Shown here piece after piece: positions 5,766 to 8,204 of a DNA stretch of 8,204 nt. How positions within the stretch are numbered: the first letter of the stretch is position 1; each line of letters begins with the position of its first letter. The translations under genes and the position numbers were made by a program. The notes under the pieces are model-generated. The model saw only the letters and a program-made list of their open reading frames with translations. It had not been told where the DNA came from and did not search any database. The DNA is from Opitutia bacterium (GTDB taxonomy: Bacteria > Verrucomicrobiota > Verrucomicrobiia > Opitutales > JANYDI01), in NCBI GenBank assembly GCA_025363695.1, contig JANYDI010000072.1, forward strand, positions 1 to 8,204, given 5' to 3'.

Positions 5766-5890
5766 AGGGCCAAGGGGCGCTTGCGCCCCTTGGATCCCCT
5801 ATGGATAGCGATTTATTAAAATGCGATGCATTTTAGATAAATCGCTATCCAAAAGGACATACAAGGCCCTCCACAGATCCCTTCGGGATC
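5764..5890 (+). repeat. Composite palindromic element A-B-C, copy 2
   Basis: Intact copy. Hairpin A has an 11-bp stem CCAAGGGGCGC/GCGCCCCTTGG (5770-5780 with 5783-5793). Hairpin B spans 5803-5850 (GGATAGCGATTTAT at the base, ATGC-GAT-GCAT at the tip). Hairpin C is GATCCC-TTC-GGGATC (5876-5890). The left edge AAAGGGCC overlaps the hinT stop codon. Compared with copy 1, paired bases in A (GAGC/GCTC to GCGC/GCGC) and C (GATCGC to GATCCC) change on both sides. The gap 5766-6335 contains only these repeats and linkers. Confidence 0.85.
5770..5793 (+). terminator. Possible terminator hairpin after hinT
   Basis: An 11-bp GC-rich stem with a 2-nt loop begins 5 nt after the hinT stop. It is hairpin A of the repeat and would be very stable in RNA. 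No U-tract follows, so Rho-independent termination is uncertain; 3'-end stabilisation is equally possible. Confidence 0.3.
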
Positions 5891-5950
5891 GCATTTAATC
5901 AATGGAGTTCTTGCCATAATCTCATTAGGCTTGTGACCCATACTTATTCT

Positions 5951-6179
5951 ATTTAAACCGCACATAAGGAGGCCTGAAGGGCCGGCAGATATGTAGCCCA
6001 GGGCGTAAGCCCTGGGTTTACGGGTGAATTTTTTTTGAGCCCTACAGGGGCGACACTCACATTCACATTTTAGTGCCGCCCTTACAGGGCTCCGGTTTAT
6101 TTTCCATGCCAAACCCAGGGCTTACGCCCTGGGCTGTCCATCTGCCGGCCCTTCAGGCCTCCTTATATGTGGTTTAAAT
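5951..6179. repeat. Foldback D, copy 2 (inverted relative to copy 1)
   Basis: Inverted arms of 69 nt (5951-6019 and 6111-6179) match at 63 of 69 positions. Each arm contains GGCCTGAAGGGCCGG and CCCAGGGC-GTAA-GCCCTGGG palindromes. The centre holds gagccctacaggggcgacac (6037-6056) and gtgccgcccttacagggctc (6073-6092). Its order is the reverse complement of the copy at 207-401, and homology extends outward (GTGACCCAT at about 5934-5942, and TGTGG near 6169). The 12-bp TIR of the first copy is not recognisable here. It lies between two inverted A-B-C copies. Confidence 0.85.
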
Positions 6180-6202
6180 AAACAGCTTAGATAAATCCGT
6201 TC

Positions 6203-6337
6203 GATCGCGTAGCGATCTGTGGGGTGCCTTAGTATAGCCTTCCCGATAGGCAATTTTATCAAAATGCGTTAGCATTTTGTAAAATTGCCTATCGGTAGGG
6301 GATCCTAAGGGGCGCAAGCGCCCCTTGGCCCTTTCCT
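6203..6337 (-). repeat. Composite palindromic element A-B-C, copy 3 (inverted)
   Basis: Read on the minus strand: hairpin A (AAGGGGCGC/GCGCCCCTT, 6307-6315 with 6318-6326), hairpin B (6243-6267 with 6272-6295) and hairpin C (GATCGC-GTA-GCGATC, 6203-6217). The outer edge touches the rnhC stop codon just as copy 2 touches the hinT stop. The hairpin B stem resembles copy 4 (CCGATRGGCAATTTTA) more than copy 2, so the two copies in this gap are not a recent inverted duplication of each other. Confidence 0.85.
6307..6326 (-). terminator. Possible terminator hairpin after rnhC
   Basis: A 9-bp perfect GC-rich stem with a 2-nt loop lies about 10 nt downstream of the rnhC stop on the minus strand. It is hairpin A of the repeat. 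It lacks a clear U-tract, so terminator function is only possible. Confidence 0.3.
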
Positions 6338-7253
6338 ACCCCCTTAATACCTCCTTATACGTTTTGAAATGGCACTTCGCAACAAGCTGTAAAACCCCTG
6401 CGCCCTTAGCCTTGACCAGCGCTGTCGCCTGCGCCTTGACTCTTGGGCCTGCGCCCTTGAGCAAGGGGGCCTGGGTGTGTTGGCTGAGGGCCTTGAGTTT
6501 TGTTAAAAAGGCCGCTCGAGCAACGACGGAAGCCGCGGCGACGATGGGGTCACTTTCGGCACGGGTACGCATCTTGAGGACAAAATCGGGATGCTGGGCT
6601 TTAAACTCAGGACTCAAATAGCCTTGGACCAGGGGTCTTTTGCTGAACTGGTCTAGAAGGCCCCAGGCAACGGCTTGCTTACCCATGGCTTCTTCGAGGG
6701 CCCGGGCATGCAACCAGGCGAGTAGGAGGTTCAGGTTGGCCTTGGGCTTGGCCATAAGGGCGTTATATTTTTCCATGGAGCAATAGGCTAGGCTGATACT
6801 GACCTGGGGGGTACGGCGTATCAGAGCATCCAGGAGGATAACTTTATCATCGGAAAGCTGCTTGCTGTCTGCCAGACCTTCTTTACGCCAAGCCCGCACA
6901 GCAGGGCCATCAGCCACCACGCAGGCCGTTACCAGGGGGCCAAAAAAATCCCCTTTGCCAGACTCATCTAAGCCCAGATGCGGCTCAAACCATTCGGGGT
7001 GATGGATTTCCTCATACCCCTTGTAGGCGACCTGCGTAACCTCGGGCTCTAGGATGTTTTCTACAAAGCTCTCTGTTTGCTTGCCCTGGATGACCACCTT
7101 GCCGCTTTCATAGGCAACGACGTTTACACGGTCGCCCTTGTAGGCAAAAAGCGCGTGGGGAACGGCCACTGCCGCCCAAAGGTCTCCACTCAGGCGGGTG
7201 TGTAAGCGCTCGATTTGCTCAGGGGTCAGGGTGATGGTGTAGATATTTCTCAT
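6336..7253 (-). CDS. rnhC: Ribonuclease HIII
   Basis: Cleaves the RNA strand of RNA-DNA hybrids during replication and repair. The chosen start (7253) gives 305 residues. It overlaps the oppC stop by ATGA, and the N terminus MRNIYTITLTPEQIERL matches the usual beginning of the TBP-like substrate-binding domain (about 1-85); an in-frame ATG 18 codons upstream, inside oppC, is unlikely. The catalytic domain shows GLDESGKGDFFGPLV (94-108) with D96 and E97, LADSKQL (127-133), LLDQF with D201, and RAESDPIVAAASVVAR (231-246) with E233, completing the D-E-D-E set typical of RNase HIII. The extra N-terminal domain separates it from RNase HII. It ends at the palindromic repeat. All key residues appear present, so the enzyme should be functional. 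Confidence 0.95.
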   Translation of the reverse strand: MRNIYTITLTPEQIERLHTRLSGDLWAAVAVPHALFAYKGDRVNVVAYESGKVVIQGKQTESFVENILEPEVTQVAYKGYEEIHHPEWFEPHLGLDESGKGDFFGPLVTACVVADGPAVRAWRKEGLADSKQLSDDKVILLDALIRRTPQVSISLAYCSMEKYNALMAKPKANLNLLLAWLHARALEEAMGKQAVAWGLLDQFSKRPLVQGYLSPEFKAQHPDFVLKMRTRAESDPIVAAASVVARAAFLTKLKALSQHTQAPLLKGAGPRVKAQATALVKAKGAGVLQLVAKCHFKTYKEVLRG

Positions 7254-8056
7254 GGCAGCTCTAGGGAATAACGTCCCTTGAAATGATCCCCTAACACAGT
7301 GATGCAAAAAAGGCTAGCAGTAAAGATGAGCGACGGAAAAATCAGCAACCAAGGGCTCTGGGCCAGGTTGTTAGCCCCGTCATGGATCAATAAACCCCAA
7401 GACGTTTTTGGCGGCTGCACCCCTAGGCCAATAAAGCTCACAAAGGCTTCTAGCAGCATAATATGCGGCACCGTCAGGGTCCCCCACACGATGATGCTTG
7501 GGGCCACATTGGGCAAAAAGTGCTTTAGGACGATGTTTTTTCGGGACTGCCCCATCGTATAAGCCGCCTCGATAAAGGCCTGCTCCTTAAGGGCAAGGAT
7601 GTGACCCCGTACTACTCTGGCCATCGACATCCACTCAACGGCCCCTATAGCGATAAACAGCAAGACCAGGTTACGCCCAAAAACCACCATCAGTAGCAGT
7701 ACAAACAAGGTAAAGGGCAGCGCGTAAAGAATGTCTACTAGGCGCATCAAAAGAGCATCTGCCGCACCCCCCAGTATCCCCGACAAGCAGCCATAGCAAA
7801 CCCCGATACACAGCGCCACGGCGGTCCCCAGCAAGCCCACAAATAGCGAAATCCGACCCCCATAAAGCACGCGAACCAACAGGTCACGGCCCAGCGCATC
7901 GGTGCCCATCCAGTGCTCCCAACACGGCGCCACCGGCCCCAAGGCCAAGTCCTGCGCATCAAAGGCATACGGTAATGCCAGAGGACCCACAAGGCAGGCC
8001 AGAATCACAAGCATCAAAAAGCCCCAGGCTATGGTCTGTCTTAATAGATTCGTCAT
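7250..8056 (-). CDS. oppC: ABC transporter permease, OppC/DppC family
   Basis: Inner-membrane permease subunit of a peptide (or nickel) ABC importer, 268 residues. The N-terminal helix (about 9-30) is followed by the OppC signature HWMGTDALGRDLLVRVLYGG (48-67), then further hydrophobic segments at about 70-95, 105-125, 129-146, 185-210 and 235-256. The cytoplasmic EAA loop EAAYTMGQSRKNIVLKHFLP (163-182) contacts the ATPase, and the following SFIGLGVQPPKTSWG (207-221) is typical. The start is ATG at 8056 with a weak ribosome site. The partner permease, substrate-binding protein and ATPases are not in this window; an oppB-type gene may lie upstream beyond the repeat. The downstream neighbour rnhC overlaps by 4 nt, so the usual oppD/oppF genes do not follow. 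Substrate cannot be read from the sequence. Confidence 0.9.
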   Translation of the reverse strand: MTNLLRQTIAWGFLMLVILACLVGPLALPYAFDAQDLALGPVAPCWEHWMGTDALGRDLLVRVLYGGRISLFVGLLGTAVALCIGVCYGCLSGILGGAADALLMRLVDILYALPFTLFVLLLMVVFGRNLVLLFIAIGAVEWMSMARVVRGHILALKEQAFIEAAYTMGQSRKNIVLKHFLPNVAPSIIVWGTLTVPHIMLLEAFVSFIGLGVQPPKTSWGLLIHDGANNLAQSPWLLIFPSLIFTASLFCITVLGDHFKGRYSLELP

Positions 8057-8096
8057 TATTAATAATCGCTAGTGTTGAAAAGGAAAGGGAAAAGAG

Positions 8097-8204
8097 AAAG
8101 GGCCAAGGGGAGCTCGCTCCCCTTGGATCCCCTTTCCGATGGGCAATTTTACAAAATGCTAGCGCATTTATGGTAAAATTGCCCATCGGGATAGGCTATA
8201 CAAG
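8097..8204 (+). repeat. Composite palindromic element A-B-C, copy 4, cut by window end
   Basis: Hairpin A is CCAAGGGGAGC/GCTCCCCTTGG (8103-8113 with 8116-8126). Hairpin B spans 8136-8188, with CCGATGGGCAATTTTA at its base and an uninterrupted CTAG-containing loop at 8159-8162. The start of the C linker (ataggctatacaag) runs off the window. It lies 41 nt upstream of oppC and could separate it from an upstream gene. Just before it, 8078-8102 is almost purely purine on the plus strand, giving a pyrimidine-rich leader in any oppC transcript. Confidence 0.8.

Noticed and set aside
5816..6112. Minus-strand reading frame of 98 codons in the convergent gap
   Set aside because: Lies wholly within hairpins B and C and foldback D; its Cys/Arg/Pro-rich sequence is a by-product of palindromes, the kind often misannotated as a hypothetical protein.
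7254..7307. Longer rnhC start at 7307
   Set aside because: Would extend into oppC by 58 nt and add residues not typical of RNase HIII; the ATGA overlap start at 7253 matches the family N terminus.

Overview
The window holds a bacterial chromosomal segment of moderate G+C. A type III secretion (T3SS) needle gene block on the minus strand (703-3994) is followed by housekeeping genes: tyrS-hinT on the plus strand (4258-5765) and oppC-rnhC on the minus strand (8056-6336). The gaps between blocks are filled with dense, nested palindromic repeats. T3SS genes alongside an RNase HIII gene and many GC-rich 'cccagggcgtaagccctggg'-type palindromes would fit a Planctomycetes-Verrucomicrobia-Chlamydiae (PVC) bacterium, for example a verrucomicrobial or environmental chlamydial lineage. 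This taxonomy is inference and was not checked by any search.

T3SS block, in transcription order (right to left): needle subunit 1 (3994-3695), a TPR co-chaperone resembling YscG (3627-3232), a small helical co-chaperone candidate resembling YscE (3225-2983), needle subunit 2 (2847-2566), a 458-residue Ala/Asp/Lys/Gln-rich repeat protein of unknown function (2493-1117), and an inner-rod protein (1110-703). In Yersinia the order is yscE-F-G-H-I, so the unknown protein sits where yscH (YopR, a secreted assembly factor) lies. Both needle genes carry the same promoter-like motif upstream, so there may be two transcription units. No ring, ATPase or export-apparatus genes are present, so the rest of the machine must be elsewhere.

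Housekeeping blocks: tyrS and hinT overlap by ATGA. oppC and rnhC also overlap by ATGA, which sets the rnhC start at 7253. The two pairs converge on the repeat cluster at 5764-6337.

Repeats: I see four copies of a composite element of about 130 bp made of three hairpins (called A, B and C here): 6-553 (interrupted), 5764-5890, 6203-6337 (inverted) and 8097-8204 (cut by the window end). The stems differ between copies but stay paired, so they covary. The first copy is split in the loop of hairpin B by a 414-bp insert with 12-bp terminal inverted repeats and a TA (within CTAG) target duplication. An intact copy at the other end of the window shows the empty site. The insert carries a large foldback of about 200 bp (D); a second D lies in opposite orientation between the two inverted A-B-C copies at 5764-6337. 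A separate stem-loop of about 117 nt (582-698) follows the inner-rod gene.
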